64,000 nucleotides of DNA from UBA5436 sp050951845 (GTDB lineage: Bacteria; Bacillota; Clostridia; Saccharofermentanales; DTU023): contig JBMNJV010000004.1 of the NCBI GenBank assembly GCA_050951845.1, positions 124,001 to 188,000 on the forward strand, written 5' to 3'. The position numbers and the translations under genes were made by a program. The notes under the pieces are model-generated. The model was not told the DNA's origin. It did not search any database and saw only the letters and a list, made by a program, of their open reading frames with translations. Position 1 is the first letter of the stretch. Each line of letters begins with the position of its first letter. Positions 46,903 through 55,574 of the stretch are shown here, piece after piece.

Positions 46903-47204
46903 AAATCTACATAGCCGGACCAATGACAGGATTGCCATTATTTAATAGACCAGCATTTATGCAAAAAGCAACAGAGCTAGTTAGTAAAGGCTATTCACCA
47001 GTACATACAGCAGATATGCCACTTGGCTTAGAGTATGAGGAATACATGGAAGAATCGTTTAAGCGGCTGAAAGAATGCGAAGCTGTATTGCTACTTGAAG
47101 ATTGGGATTTATCTCCCGGTGCTATGCGAGAAGTCTATTTCGCACATCAAAATGGTATACGGATAGCCAGAAATCTAGAGGAATTGGAGAAGGTGAGCGT
47201 ATGA
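46899..47204 (+). CDS. DUF4406-like (nucleoside deoxyribosyltransferase-like) protein
   Basis: 101 residues with IYIAGPMTGLPLFNRPAF at the start, ESFKRLKECEAVLLLEDWDLSPGA (in part) and a small Rossmann-like fold. This matches the DUF4406 group related to nucleoside 2-deoxyribosyltransferases, which may act on nucleotides during phage growth. Coupled by ATGA to the gene before; its stop overlaps the next start. Confidence 0.85.
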   Translation: MKIYIAGPMTGLPLFNRPAFMQKATELVSKGYSPVHTADMPLGLEYEEYMEESFKRLKECEAVLLLEDWDLSPGAMREVYFAHQNGIRIARNLEELEKVSV

Positions 47205-47812
47205 ACAAGTTACAGATAGGAAATTTTATTCTTAATATTTTTCCCGATTTTGAAGAAAGGCTACGAGATTGGATAACCAAAAGCGACTTAACGGAGCGTG
47301 AAAAATATGTACTTATTCAGAGAATTTTTAACGAGAAAACTTTAGCGGAAGTCGGGAAAAAAGCAGGCGTTACAAGAGAGCGTATAAGACAGATAGAAGC
47401 AAAAGCGCATAGAAAATTAAAACACCCGATGTACAGAAACACATTCAAGGATGATTTTAGAGAGCTTTCGGATAGTGATATTTTTCACTCGTATAGACGA
47501 GCTTTTTATGACAGTCTTTTTGATGAGGAAGAAGCAAAAAAGGAAGCATATGCACCTTTAAAGGCGGCACTAGAGGAGCAGGAAGAACGTTATCAAGATA
47601 ATACCTTTATCGAAGAATTGGAGCTTAGTGTTAGAACATATAATGTCCTCAAACGCTCAAACATTAACACCTTAAAAGATTTGTCCAGATATTCTATAGC
47701 GGATTTATGGGGGTTAAGGAACATGGGGAAAAAAGGAATAGACGAAATTCTAGAAAAAACAAAAGACATTACACTTTTTAAGCTAAGAGAGGAGCAGGTA
47801 GATGATAATTAA
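47201..47812 (+). CDS. Sigma-70 region 4 fused to RNA polymerase alpha C-terminal domain
   Basis: 203 residues from ATG 47201 (AGAAGGTGAGCGT upstream; the frame is open further back without support). Residues about 28-80 read LTEREKYVLIQRIFNEKTLA-EVGKKAGVTRERIRQIEAKAHRKLKHP, the region 4 of a primary sigma factor. After a helical linker, residues about 138-192 read ELELSVRTYNVLKRSNINTL through GLRNMGKKGIDEI, an alpha-CTD. The DNA-contacting residues of alpha-CTD appear kept: Arg in SVRTYN, Asn in TYN, Gly and Lys in NMGKKG. Sigma regions 2 and 3 are absent, so it is not a full sigma factor; it probably re-directs host polymerase to phage promoters. Confidence 0.85.
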   Translation: MNKLQIGNFILNIFPDFEERLRDWITKSDLTEREKYVLIQRIFNEKTLAEVGKKAGVTRERIRQIEAKAHRKLKHPMYRNTFKDDFRELSDSDIFHSYRRAFYDSLFDEEEAKKEAYAPLKAALEEQEERYQDNTFIEELELSVRTYNVLKRSNINTLKDLSRYSIADLWGLRNMGKKGIDEILEKTKDITLFKLREEQVDDN

Positions 47813-48014
47813 AGAATATGGAAAATATATCGTTTATTGTGATGGATGCGATGAAACATTAATCGAGGGCGTAAGTTGGAGAGAAGCTGTAGAAGTGGTT
47901 AAGCAGAATGATTGGAAAGCTAAAAAAGCAGATGGTGATTGGGAGCATTATTGCCCTACTTGTCAGTGGAGAAGGAAAAATTATGAAGCGGCAAATTACA
48001 GAGTAGAATTATAA
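47802..48014 (+). CDS. Small zinc-ribbon protein
   Basis: 70 residues with two CxxC knuckles, YCDGCDET and YCPTCQWRR, which should bind one zinc. Aromatic and charged surface, no DNA-binding motif otherwise. Overlaps the preceding regulator gene by 11 bp, so they are made together. Confidence 0.7.
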   Translation: MIIKEYGKYIVYCDGCDETLIEGVSWREAVEVVKQNDWKAKKADGDWEHYCPTCQWRRKNYEAANYRVEL

Positions 48015-48036
48015 AATAAGAGGATGGACAGGTACG

Positions 48037-48531
48037 ATGACAGAAAATCAAGAGAGAGCATACGCTGAACTATCGAAATTTCAAGAGTATAAAAGTCAGA
48101 TACGAATCCTTGAACTGAAATATGAATCTGCACTAGATGAAGCCGGGATCGGATCAGCTTGGCCACCTGTTGAAGTTGTGCCGGGCATCAAAGCAAGGAG
48201 AGCCGTTAAGGACGGGTACACAAAAGAACTAGATCCTAACCTGTATACGTTCCTTGAGAGAGGTTCTGATCCGGAATCGCATCAAAGGAAGCTGTCCAGA
48301 GTAATTGATAAGCGTTCCGAGATTCAAAAAGAAATTAAGGAACTGAAAGCTGAGATTGAGAACCTTGAAGCTAAGATAAAGCGAAAGTGTGATTGCCTCG
48401 AGGCTGAAGTGTTGATTAGAAAGTTTAGGTACGACCAATATTGGTCAGTGATTTCAAGAGAGATGCAACAATCAAGACCAGCTATAAAACGACTTTATGA
48501 TGAAGGTTTAGAGAGATTCGGTGAAAATTGA
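48037..48531 (+). CDS. ArpU/DUF1492-like late regulator
   Basis: 164 residues: long coiled coil (KRSEIQKEIKELKAEIENLE) then a sigma region 4-like helix-turn-helix (EAEVLIRKFRYDQYWSVISR and QQSRPAIKRLYDEGLERF). Proteins of this build at the end of the early region, just before terS, act as late transcription regulators in Firmicute phages. The putative late promoter lies directly downstream. Confidence 0.8.
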   Translation: MTENQERAYAELSKFQEYKSQIRILELKYESALDEAGIGSAWPPVEVVPGIKARRAVKDGYTKELDPNLYTFLERGSDPESHQRKLSRVIDKRSEIQKEIKELKAEIENLEAKIKRKCDCLEAEVLIRKFRYDQYWSVISREMQQSRPAIKRLYDEGLERFGEN

Positions 48532-48538
48532 TACAGAT

Positions 48539-48607
48539 TTGACAACTTATTCAACTTATTCAACTTTGTACAGTTGACCCCGAAAAACAGGTATGAAATA
48601 CTATAAT
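48539..48607 (+). promoter_or_regulatory. Candidate late promoter with 9-bp direct repeats
   Basis: TTGACA (48539-48544) is followed by two tandem ACTTATTCA repeats (48545-48562) and a partial third, then a second TTGACC (48574-48579). TACTATAAT follows at 48599-48607. The spacer is 19 or 22 bp, longer than optimal, suggesting that an activator bound at the repeats is needed. Confidence 0.5.
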
Positions 48608-48632
48608 TGCGATAGCTATATAAGATTAATTT

Positions 48633-48656
48633 AAGCGTCCTAGCCGGGCGCTTTTT
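48633..48656 (+). terminator. Intrinsic terminator just after the late promoter
   Basis: AAGCGTCC pairs with GGGCGCTT (one T-G) around a 5-nt loop, followed by a run of six T. It lies only about 20 nt after the expected start of the late transcript, so readthrough control is likely. Confidence 0.85.
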
Positions 48657-48659
48657 TCA

Positions 48660-48731
48660 TGCCCACTTGTTTTCGTTTTGCATAACCTCCTTTATAAATA
48701 TTTATGTTTTGTTTTCGAGTGGGCAATTTTT
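48660..48731 (+). repeat. Inverted repeat in the terS leader
   Basis: TGCCCACT (48660-48667) and AGTGGGCA (48718-48725) form a perfect 8-bp stem followed by T residues. The 50-nt loop includes ACCTCCTTTAT, complementary to the ATAAGGAG a few bases beyond the stem. It could act as a second terminator or mask the ribosome site of terS. Confidence 0.5.
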
Positions 48732-48766
48732 AATAAGGAGAAACAATCGAGGAAGAGGTGATCTTA

Positions 48767-49300
48767 TTGGCGAAACTAACAATCAAGCAAAAGCGTTTTG
48801 CTGATGAGTATATTATTTCCGGAAATGCGGCAGACGCTGCAAGAAAAGCTGGCTATAAACAACCTAGGGCAATTGGACATGAAAACCTAACAAAACCTAA
48901 CATACAAAAATACATAAAAACCAGGTTGGAAAAGATTGAATCAGAGAAGACAATGTCTCTTGAAGAAGCCATACAGCGGACTAGTTCAATTGCAAGAAGA
49001 GAGATTCAACAAGGTTACTCAAAGCAGGTAGATGTAACCACTGGTGAAGTAGTTAAAGAAGTTAAGTATATATTCACGCCAACAATTGAAGAAGCCCAAA
49101 AATCATTAGAGCATATTATCCGTTGCGGCGGCGGGTTTATAAATAAAGAAGAACAAGAAGCCAGAATAGCTAAGTTGCAAGCAGAAACTGAATTGATGAA
49201 ACAAGATGGAACCGGAGCAGATACACCGGACGATGGATTTTTGAATGCGCTTGAAGGTAAGGCAGGTAAAGTATGGCAAGAACACAACAAAGACGAATAG
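48767..49300 (+). CDS. terS: Terminase small subunit
   Basis: DNA-recognition subunit of the packaging motor. LTIKQKRFADEYIISGNAAD and AARKAGYK form the N-terminal helix-turn-helix of the Terminase_2-like family. AGAGGTG stands six bases before TTG 48767, which I take as start (177 residues); a GTG at 48758 is in frame. It overlaps terL by 28 bp. Confidence 0.92.
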   Translation: MAKLTIKQKRFADEYIISGNAADAARKAGYKQPRAIGHENLTKPNIQKYIKTRLEKIESEKTMSLEEAIQRTSSIARREIQQGYSKQVDVTTGEVVKEVKYIFTPTIEEAQKSLEHIIRCGGGFINKEEQEARIAKLQAETELMKQDGTGADTPDDGFLNALEGKAGKVWQEHNKDE

Positions 49301-50595
49301 AAGCGTCTATATTCAAGTTTAAGCCTTTTAGCAAGAAACAGTTGCAAGTACTTACATGGTGGACTGAAACGTCTCCGGTCAAGAGTTATGATGGAATTAT
49401 TGCAGACGGCGCGATACGATCCGGCAAGACTATCTCAATGAGTTTAAGCTTTGTGCTTTGGGCCATGACTTCCTTTGACAATCAGAACTTCGCAATGTGC
49501 GGAAAGACAATACTTTCTTTTAGAAGGAATGTTATTTTTTGGCTTAAGCTGATGCTTAGATCACGTGGCTATGAATTTAGTGAAAACCGATCCGATAACC
49601 TATTGACTGTATGGCGTGGCAATACGGTTAACTATTTCTATCTGTTTGGTGGTAAAGATGAACGTTCACAGGACTTAATCCAAGGCGTAACGCTTGCAGG
49701 CGTATTCTTTGATGAAGTGGCATTGATGCCTGAATCGTTTGTGAATCAAGCAACCGGTAGATGTTCAGTCGAGGGATCAAAGTTTTGGTTTAACTGTAAC
49801 CCGGAAGGGTCAAGTCATTGGTTTTTGCTTAATTGGATTAAACAAAATAAACAGAAAAGACTGTTATATTTGCACTTCACGATGGAAGATAACTTGTCTT
49901 TATCTGAGAACATAAAAGAGCGTTACCGGTCAATGTATTCCGGTATTTTTTATAAGCGGTACGTTTTAGGCGAATGGGCAGCTGCTGAGGGTGCAATATA
50001 CATGATGCTATCTAACAATCCGGAGGATTACATTATTGATGATTTGCCTGATGATTTGGCATTTTTAACAATCGGAATTGACTTTGGTGGGAACAAGTCC
50101 GGACACAGCTTTACATGTACCGGATTTAATAGGAAGATAACAGAAATAACAACGGTTAAAGATTATTATAAACAAGGGATAATAACGCCGGATCAATTGC
50201 AAGCTGATTTTATTCAGTTTATAGAAGAAGTAGAGAAACTGAAAATACCTATCGTTGAGATTAGAGCGGATTCAGCTGAACAGGTGCTGATTGCAGGACT
50301 TCAGGATGCACTGCTTAGAGAAGGAAAGCCTTATGTTGTGTCTAATGCTAAAAAGGGTGCAATTATAGACAGGATTAGGCTATATACGACACTTCTTGCA
50401 CGCAAGAGATGGAAAATAATGAGAGAATGCAAATCAACAATTGAAGCCTTCCAAACAGCAGTATTTGACCCGAAAAGCCTTGAAGATAAAAGACTTGATG
50501 ATGGTTCAACAATTATTGATCCGATTGATAGTCAAGAGTATTCAACTGAAGCTTATACAGAAGCATTGCTATACGGAGGTTGGGATAACGAATGA
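49273..50595 (+). CDS. terL: Terminase large subunit (PBSX/SPP1-like)
   Basis: Packaging ATPase and nuclease, 440 residues. Walker A GAIRSGKT (46-53), Walker B GVFFDEVAL near 155, coupling motif FNCNPEG, and the nuclease domain beginning ITIGIDFGGNKSGHSFT (first catalytic Asp) with EIRADSAEQVLI further on. It pumps DNA through the portal encoded next. The start overlaps the portal's by ATGA at the other end. Confidence 0.96.
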   Translation: MARTQQRRIEASIFKFKPFSKKQLQVLTWWTETSPVKSYDGIIADGAIRSGKTISMSLSFVLWAMTSFDNQNFAMCGKTILSFRRNVIFWLKLMLRSRGYEFSENRSDNLLTVWRGNTVNYFYLFGGKDERSQDLIQGVTLAGVFFDEVALMPESFVNQATGRCSVEGSKFWFNCNPEGSSHWFLLNWIKQNKQKRLLYLHFTMEDNLSLSENIKERYRSMYSGIFYKRYVLGEWAAAEGAIYMMLSNNPEDYIIDDLPDDLAFLTIGIDFGGNKSGHSFTCTGFNRKITEITTVKDYYKQGIITPDQLQADFIQFIEEVEKLKIPIVEIRADSAEQVLIAGLQDALLREGKPYVVSNAKKGAIIDRIRLYTTLLARKRWKIMRECKSTIEAFQTAVFDPKSLEDKRLDDGSTIIDPIDSQEYSTEAYTEALLYGGWDNE

Positions 50596-51983
50596 TAAGA
50601 GAAATATTAGAAAAATTAAAATATAAGCCTGCTGAATCATTAGACCAGATGAAAACTTGGCTTAGTTGGTACAAGGGAAGCGTTGAGGACTTTCACGATT
50701 ACACAATTTACAACGGAACGAAGACAATCAAGCGTAAGCGTGACGGTATGCACATGGCTAAGCAAATTTGTCAGGATTGGGCAAGCCTTATCATGAACGA
50801 GAAGGTGGATATTAGTTCCGACAATGAAACCTTTGATAAAGTGCTGCAATATGTATTAGCAAACAATCAATTCAGATTTAGAGCAAATCAGCTAATCGAA
50901 CTAACCTTTGCACTTGGTACAGGTGCATTTGTTGAGTTCATCGATAATGAAGAAGTTCAGATTGATTATGTACGTGGTGATTGTGTCTTTCCGTTAAGCT
51001 GGGAAAACGGAAGGATCACCGAATGTGCATTTGCTAGTTTGCGTAATATCAATGGTAAAGAAACATATTACATAAATGCTCATGTGCTTGATAAAGGCAA
51101 GTATGTGATTTATAACCACTTGGTCGAAAAAGAAGGCGGCAAAGAGATTGATCTTCCTGAAGGATTACAAAAGGAAGTAAAGACCAGATCCGAAACTCCG
51201 AGATTCCAGATCATAACGCCTAACATAATTAATAATGTTGACCTTGATAGTCCTTATGGCATATCAGTATTTGCGAATAGCATTAGTAGACTAAAGAAAG
51301 TCGATCTAATATTTGATAGTGGCAACAATGAATTTTCACTTGGCAAGAAAAGAATTATTGTTCCATTATCAATGGCACAAACAAAGGTAAATGATGCAAT
51401 AGACAAGCCGATCTTTGATCCTAATGATGTTGCTTTCTATGCACTAAGTATGACTGATCCAGAATCAAAAACACCTATTGATCTAACAGGGCAATTAAGG
51501 ATACAGGAACACAGTCAAGGCTTGCAGGATGCACTTAACTATTTAAGCGATGGAGTCGGTTTGGGTAGTGGTAGATATGATTATGTTTCAGGAGGTGCAA
51601 CTGTTACAGCGACACAGGTTATTAGTGAGAAATCGGATCTGTTTCAGAATCTGAAAAAGCACGAGCTTGTAATAGAAACAGCCTTAAAAGAAATGTGTTT
51701 TGTTATTGCTGAATTATCAGGCATTGTTGATCCGGGTACTATCTCAATTAGGTTTGATGACAGTATCATAACGGATAGGAACACAGATATTGATAATGCG
51801 ATCAAGCTTACAAGTGCAGGCTTAAAATCAAAGATAACTGCACTAATGGAAACATTTAACATGAGTGATAAAGATGCGGAAGAAGAACTTGAAAGGATAT
51901 TGCTAGAGCAAAGAGCATTAATTACAGTGGCTGAAGATATCTTCGAGACGGAAGGTGATTCTAATGAGGAAGCTAAAACCTGA
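50592..51983 (+). CDS. Portal protein (A118/SPP1-like)
   Basis: 463 residues; dodecameric head vertex through which DNA enters and leaves. Family blocks: GMHMAKQICQDWASLIMNEK near residue 55, FVEFIDNEEVQIDYVRGD, and the central helix region LNYLSDGVGLGSGRYDYVSG. It lies directly behind terL and before the minor capsid gene, the fixed order in these phages. Confidence 0.94.
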   Translation: MIREILEKLKYKPAESLDQMKTWLSWYKGSVEDFHDYTIYNGTKTIKRKRDGMHMAKQICQDWASLIMNEKVDISSDNETFDKVLQYVLANNQFRFRANQLIELTFALGTGAFVEFIDNEEVQIDYVRGDCVFPLSWENGRITECAFASLRNINGKETYYINAHVLDKGKYVIYNHLVEKEGGKEIDLPEGLQKEVKTRSETPRFQIITPNIINNVDLDSPYGISVFANSISRLKKVDLIFDSGNNEFSLGKKRIIVPLSMAQTKVNDAIDKPIFDPNDVAFYALSMTDPESKTPIDLTGQLRIQEHSQGLQDALNYLSDGVGLGSGRYDYVSGGATVTATQVISEKSDLFQNLKKHELVIETALKEMCFVIAELSGIVDPGTISIRFDDSIITDRNTDIDNAIKLTSAGLKSKITALMETFNMSDKDAEEELERILLEQRALITVAEDIFETEGDSNEEAKT

Positions 51984-53124
51984 AGAAATGGCGAGGTTAG
52001 CGTGGATAATAGGCGATATGTACGCCCAAGCCGAAACGCTATTGATTAATCTAATTATAAGAAGATTGATCGAGGGAACGCCTGACTTGCCGCTTAATAT
52101 TGCGCAATGGAAAATTGAAAAGTTATTACAATCTGCACCTTTAAAACGTGAAATGGTAGCAGAGCTAAAAGAGATACTAAAAGAAGTGCCGGCATCAGTG
52201 GATCGAGCGTTATATATAAACGTTAAATCAATGATCGATGAAGATGATGTTATTAAGTATATTGAGAATAAAGACCATGCACTGAAAATGAGCACAGAAA
52301 CTTATATCAAGGAAATTCAGAAATTACCACCGAGCGTGAGGTATGCATATGAGAAGTATAAAGAGACTGCACTGCATGAACTTAACCTAGTTAATACTTC
52401 AATGTTGACCAGTGCACAGCAGCAGTACATAGATATCCTTAACGTATCAGCGGGATTGATGCACAGCGAACAGATCAGCCCTTATGTGGCGATTAAGACA
52501 GCTACACGGCAATTGGTGAATGATGGTTTAACTGGTTTTTATGATAAAGCAGGGAGAAGATGGGAGCCGCAAACAGCAGTCGAGATGATAATGCGAACTA
52601 ATGGGAATAACGTTGCAAATCAAACACTGTTCACGCGTATGGATGAAGTTGGAGCTAATCTAATAACTATTTCATCGCACTTGGGCGCAAGACCTAAGTG
52701 TTTTAAGGATCAAGGACAGATATTCAACAGAGCAGGCGGATCTGGAATAACAGTAGATGGTAACGGTGAGAGCGTAAGATATCGAGACTGGAACACATCA
52801 AGCTATGGATTGCCCGATGGAATATTAGGGATTAATTGCCGGCATTCAGCCGGTTTTTTTATTCCGGGTAAATCAATTTTTAAGCCGATTGAATATGACG
52901 AAACAGCTAATGCGAATAGGTACAAGCAAGAGCAAAAGCAAAGGCGTTATGAGCGTGAATTAAGGAAAACAAAACGTCAAAGAAATGCTGCATCTGCATT
53001 AGGTGATGAAGATGAAGCAAAACGCTTAAACCAAAAAGCGAGGCTACAATCTCAGCGCCTAAGAAATCATATAGATGAACATGATCTAAGAAGGTCAAAG
53101 GTTAGGGAAAGGCCGATGTATTAA
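51964..53124 (+). CDS. Minor head protein (SPP1 gp7/Phage_min_cap2-like)
   Basis: 386 residues from ATG 51964 (GGAAGGTG six bases upstream; an in-frame GTG at 51955 is less likely). The MuF-type core reads TRMDEVGANLITISSHLGAR and PKCFKDQGQIFNRAGGSG, with LGINCRHSAGFFIPG after it. The C-terminal 70 residues are a basic Arg/Lys/Gln coiled coil. Minor head proteins of this group sit at the portal and help DNA delivery. Confidence 0.9.
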   Translation: MRKLKPEEMARLAWIIGDMYAQAETLLINLIIRRLIEGTPDLPLNIAQWKIEKLLQSAPLKREMVAELKEILKEVPASVDRALYINVKSMIDEDDVIKYIENKDHALKMSTETYIKEIQKLPPSVRYAYEKYKETALHELNLVNTSMLTSAQQQYIDILNVSAGLMHSEQISPYVAIKTATRQLVNDGLTGFYDKAGRRWEPQTAVEMIMRTNGNNVANQTLFTRMDEVGANLITISSHLGARPKCFKDQGQIFNRAGGSGITVDGNGESVRYRDWNTSSYGLPDGILGINCRHSAGFFIPGKSIFKPIEYDETANANRYKQEQKQRRYERELRKTKRQRNAASALGDEDEAKRLNQKARLQSQRLRNHIDEHDLRRSKVRERPMY

Positions 53125-53135
53125 AAGGGGGAGCA

Positions 53136-53369
53136 ATGACACAAGAACAACTAACTAAGGCAGTTAACATTAATAATAAACTACGAGAAAAGAAAACCAA
53201 GTCTGAAGAATTGCTAAAGGCTAAGCAGTTAAATACTAACGGAATGCTAACCATCGGGGTATTTGAGTTTTCGATCGAAGCTAAGACTGTTGGCGACATG
53301 ATTAACGACATATACACGAAGCTATTAACAGAAATTCAAGAACTTGAAAGGGAGTTCGCTGAATTATAA
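53136..53369 (+). CDS. Small helical structural-region protein
   Basis: 77 residues, AAAGGGGGAGCA before the ATG. Two charged helices around a short beta stretch (GMLTIGVFEFSIEA). Position between the minor head and scaffold genes; no function recognised. Confidence 0.6.
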   Translation: MTQEQLTKAVNINNKLREKKTKSEELLKAKQLNTNGMLTIGVFEFSIEAKTVGDMINDIYTKLLTEIQELEREFAEL

Positions 53370-53385
53370 ATAAAGGAATTAACAC

Positions 53386-53598
53386 ATGAAATGCCCTTAT
53401 ATAACAAGTTTATTGATAACAGACGTTCCGCAAGATACTATCTATCGCACTCATACCTATGAACATCACGATGGAACGGAAGAAACATTCTGTGCTTATC
53501 TTACACCTATGATTCAAACACAAACCGACATCATGAGCGATTGCATAAAAGAAGAATGTGCAGCATGGCAAGACGGGCGATGCGTTAGAACAAGTTAG
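53386..53598 (+). CDS. Small cysteine-containing protein
   Basis: 70 residues, AAAGGAATTAACAC before the ATG. Four cysteines near the ends (CPY, FCAY, DCIKEEC, RC) could bind a metal. Function unknown. Confidence 0.55.
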   Translation: MKCPYITSLLITDVPQDTIYRTHTYEHHDGTEETFCAYLTPMIQTQTDIMSDCIKEECAAWQDGRCVRTS

Positions 53599-53819
53599 CT
53601 GATAACCCATAATGGGTCAGAAATAAATTAGAAAGGAGCAGGACATTGACTTTTATTAAAATGAAAGCGAGGTGATCCACTCTTATCTTGACAGCAAAGA
53701 AAGATTTGCAAGCGAAGAATGACAAGGAACTTCGCAACCATAGGACGAAGCCGCTCTTAACTGGGTGGCTTTCTTAATGCCTAAATACAGCTTATCCAAG
53801 CGAAACAATGGAGGAAATA
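53599..53819 (+). other. Gap before the scaffold gene
   Basis: Contains a small hairpin CCCAT/ATGGG near 53606-53618, a TTG-started frame of 29 codons (53687-53776, MTAKKDLQAKNDKELRNHRT and then a short tail) with a poor ribosome site, and a weak stem AAGCC/GGCTT near 53750-53773. I see no convincing gene. Confidence 0.4.
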
Positions 53820-54413
53820 ATGGCAAATAACAAACAACAAGAACAATCAACAGGTATCAGTGGCGAGAATTCGGCTACTGATACAGGGCAGCAAGGCAAT
53901 CAACAGCCGCAAGAACCTGATGTGCAGGGTGATAACACAGATAAAAATGCGGATAACAACGAAAAAACGTTCACTCAAGAAGAGTTGAATTTAATGATTC
54001 AAAAAAGACTTGAACAAGAACGTAAAAAGATGCCCAGCAAAGAGGAGCAGGAAGAATTTAAGAAGTGGCAAGAAGCACAAAAGACAGCAGAAGAAAAGCA
54101 AGCAGAAAAGGAACAAAAATTCAATCAAATGCAAGCCGAACTTAATCTTTATAAAAACAAGGAAAAGGTAACAAAAGCCGGTATAGATGCACAGTTTGCA
54201 GAGTTTGCAGTTTTTGAAGTTTCTAAGTTAGTTAATGAAACGACTGATTTTGACACAGCCTTAAATTCATGGATTGAAACCAATCAACAATACAAGGCCG
54301 GAGCTGAACCTAAGCAAAGTCAATCAACAGGATTAAGGCAAGGTACTGCCGGCAAGGAAATGGATAGCGTTGAAAAATTATTCAAAGAACGAAATCCAAA
54401 TTTGAAATTTTAG
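53820..54413 (+). CDS. Scaffold protein (DUF4355-like)
   Basis: 197 residues from ATG 53820 after GGAGGAAATA. A low-complexity Gln/Asn/Asp-rich N-terminus, a charged coiled coil (FTQEELNLMIQKRLEQERKK, then Glu/Lys/Gln repeats), and a helical C-terminus ending FKERNPNLKF. This is the typical build of phage capsid assembly scaffolds, and the major capsid gene follows. Confidence 0.9.
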   Translation: MANNKQQEQSTGISGENSATDTGQQGNQQPQEPDVQGDNTDKNADNNEKTFTQEELNLMIQKRLEQERKKMPSKEEQEEFKKWQEAQKTAEEKQAEKEQKFNQMQAELNLYKNKEKVTKAGIDAQFAEFAVFEVSKLVNETTDFDTALNSWIETNQQYKAGAEPKQSQSTGLRQGTAGKEMDSVEKLFKERNPNLKF

Positions 54414-54420
54414 AAAATTA

Positions 54421-54442
54421 AAGGAGAATTATTTTTATGGCA
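54421..54442 (+). promoter_or_regulatory. Translation start region of the major capsid gene (copy 1 of a shared 22-mer)
   Basis: AAGGAGAATTATTTTTATGG plus CA, covering the ribosome site, spacer and start of the major capsid gene, is identical over 22 bp to 57420-57441 before the tail tube gene. No other late gene has this exact sequence. Confidence 0.7.
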
Positions 54443-55561
54443 CATGAAGCACAAAAACGTTATGCCAATATGGTGTTAGCTAAACTTAGAGCAACACTGG
54501 TAACACGAGATCAATTTATTTTTAATAGTAACTTTGAAGGAGATCCTACAGCCGGAATGGTCAAAGTTCCTGTGCGAGACACAGAGGTATCTGTAAGGGA
54601 TTACGACAAAGCAAAAGGTATTGATTTAGAGGAAGGTTCAACAACCTATATGGACTTGCCTATTGATAATGATAAAGCAGTAAATGAAATCATTGATGGT
54701 TTTGATGCTGCTTCAGTTCCTGATGGAATCATAGTAGAGCGATTAGACAGTGCAGGGTATTCAATGGGCTTAAGCATTGATAAGGAATCTATCGGACTGT
54801 TAGAAACAGGTGGTACAGTAATTGGCGATACTGCTGCAAGTACAAAGGCGAATATCTTAACTAAGATCGTTGATGCACGTACAGCATTATCTAAGGCTAA
54901 TGTTCCAGCAGATATGCGTTACTTAATTGTTTCACCAGAAATATATGGACTTTTGTTGTTATCTGAAGAATTTATTAAGGCGGGAGACTTATCACAAGAA
55001 TTAGTCGCTGCAGGAGTAATTGGAAGAATAGCAGGGTTTAATGTGTTTGAATCTAATAACCTTGCTGAAGGTACGGAGTTTATTGCTGGTCATCCCGGTT
55101 GGTCACATCGTGTAATGGAATGGGCAGTGCCGGTTAAGTTGCAAGATTTAGGAGGTTCAGGAAAGTTTATCGGTGCTTCAGCTGTTCAAGGCCGCTTAGT
55201 ATACGGTCAAATGATAAGTAGAGCCTTAACTGTACAAGTTAAGACAAAGGCAGTAGATATTGACGTTGCTATTTCCTCAGTAACACAGGTAGGCGGAACG
55301 TCCGGAAGCGTTGATTCAACAGGAATTAAGTTCACATTCGATAAAAACGTTACAGGCTTAGAAGCTTCTCACATCACCTTAACTAACGGCACCGGTTCAG
55401 CAACTAAGGGTACTTTAAGCGGTTCCAATAAGGAATGGACTTTAGCGATCAGTAATCCGTCCGAAGGTAAAGTTACCGTCAAAATCAGCGGCTTGACAGG
55501 ATACAAGTTCCCGACAACTACATCTGAAGTTGACATCTATGCAGCACCGGCTGGCGGCTGA
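54437..55561 (+). CDS. Major capsid protein with C-terminal Ig-like domain
   Basis: 374 residues. Residues 1-272 form the HK97-like capsid shell protein (YANMVLAKLRATLVTRDQF, PADMRYLIVSPEIYGLLL, GASAVQGRLVYGQMISRAL). Residues about 275-374 are a separate bacterial Ig-like domain (VTQVGGTSGSVDSTGIKFTF, VTVKISGLTGYKF), probably displayed on the head surface for weak binding to carbohydrates or host surfaces. The gene follows the scaffold and has a very strong ribosome site. Confidence 0.92.
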   Translation: MAHEAQKRYANMVLAKLRATLVTRDQFIFNSNFEGDPTAGMVKVPVRDTEVSVRDYDKAKGIDLEEGSTTYMDLPIDNDKAVNEIIDGFDAASVPDGIIVERLDSAGYSMGLSIDKESIGLLETGGTVIGDTAASTKANILTKIVDARTALSKANVPADMRYLIVSPEIYGLLLLSEEFIKAGDLSQELVAAGVIGRIAGFNVFESNNLAEGTEFIAGHPGWSHRVMEWAVPVKLQDLGGSGKFIGASAVQGRLVYGQMISRALTVQVKTKAVDIDVAISSVTQVGGTSGSVDSTGIKFTFDKNVTGLEASHITLTNGTGSATKGTLSGSNKEWTLAISNPSEGKVTVKISGLTGYKFPTTTSEVDIYAAPAGG

Positions 55562-55574
55562 TAAGGAGGTTTAG

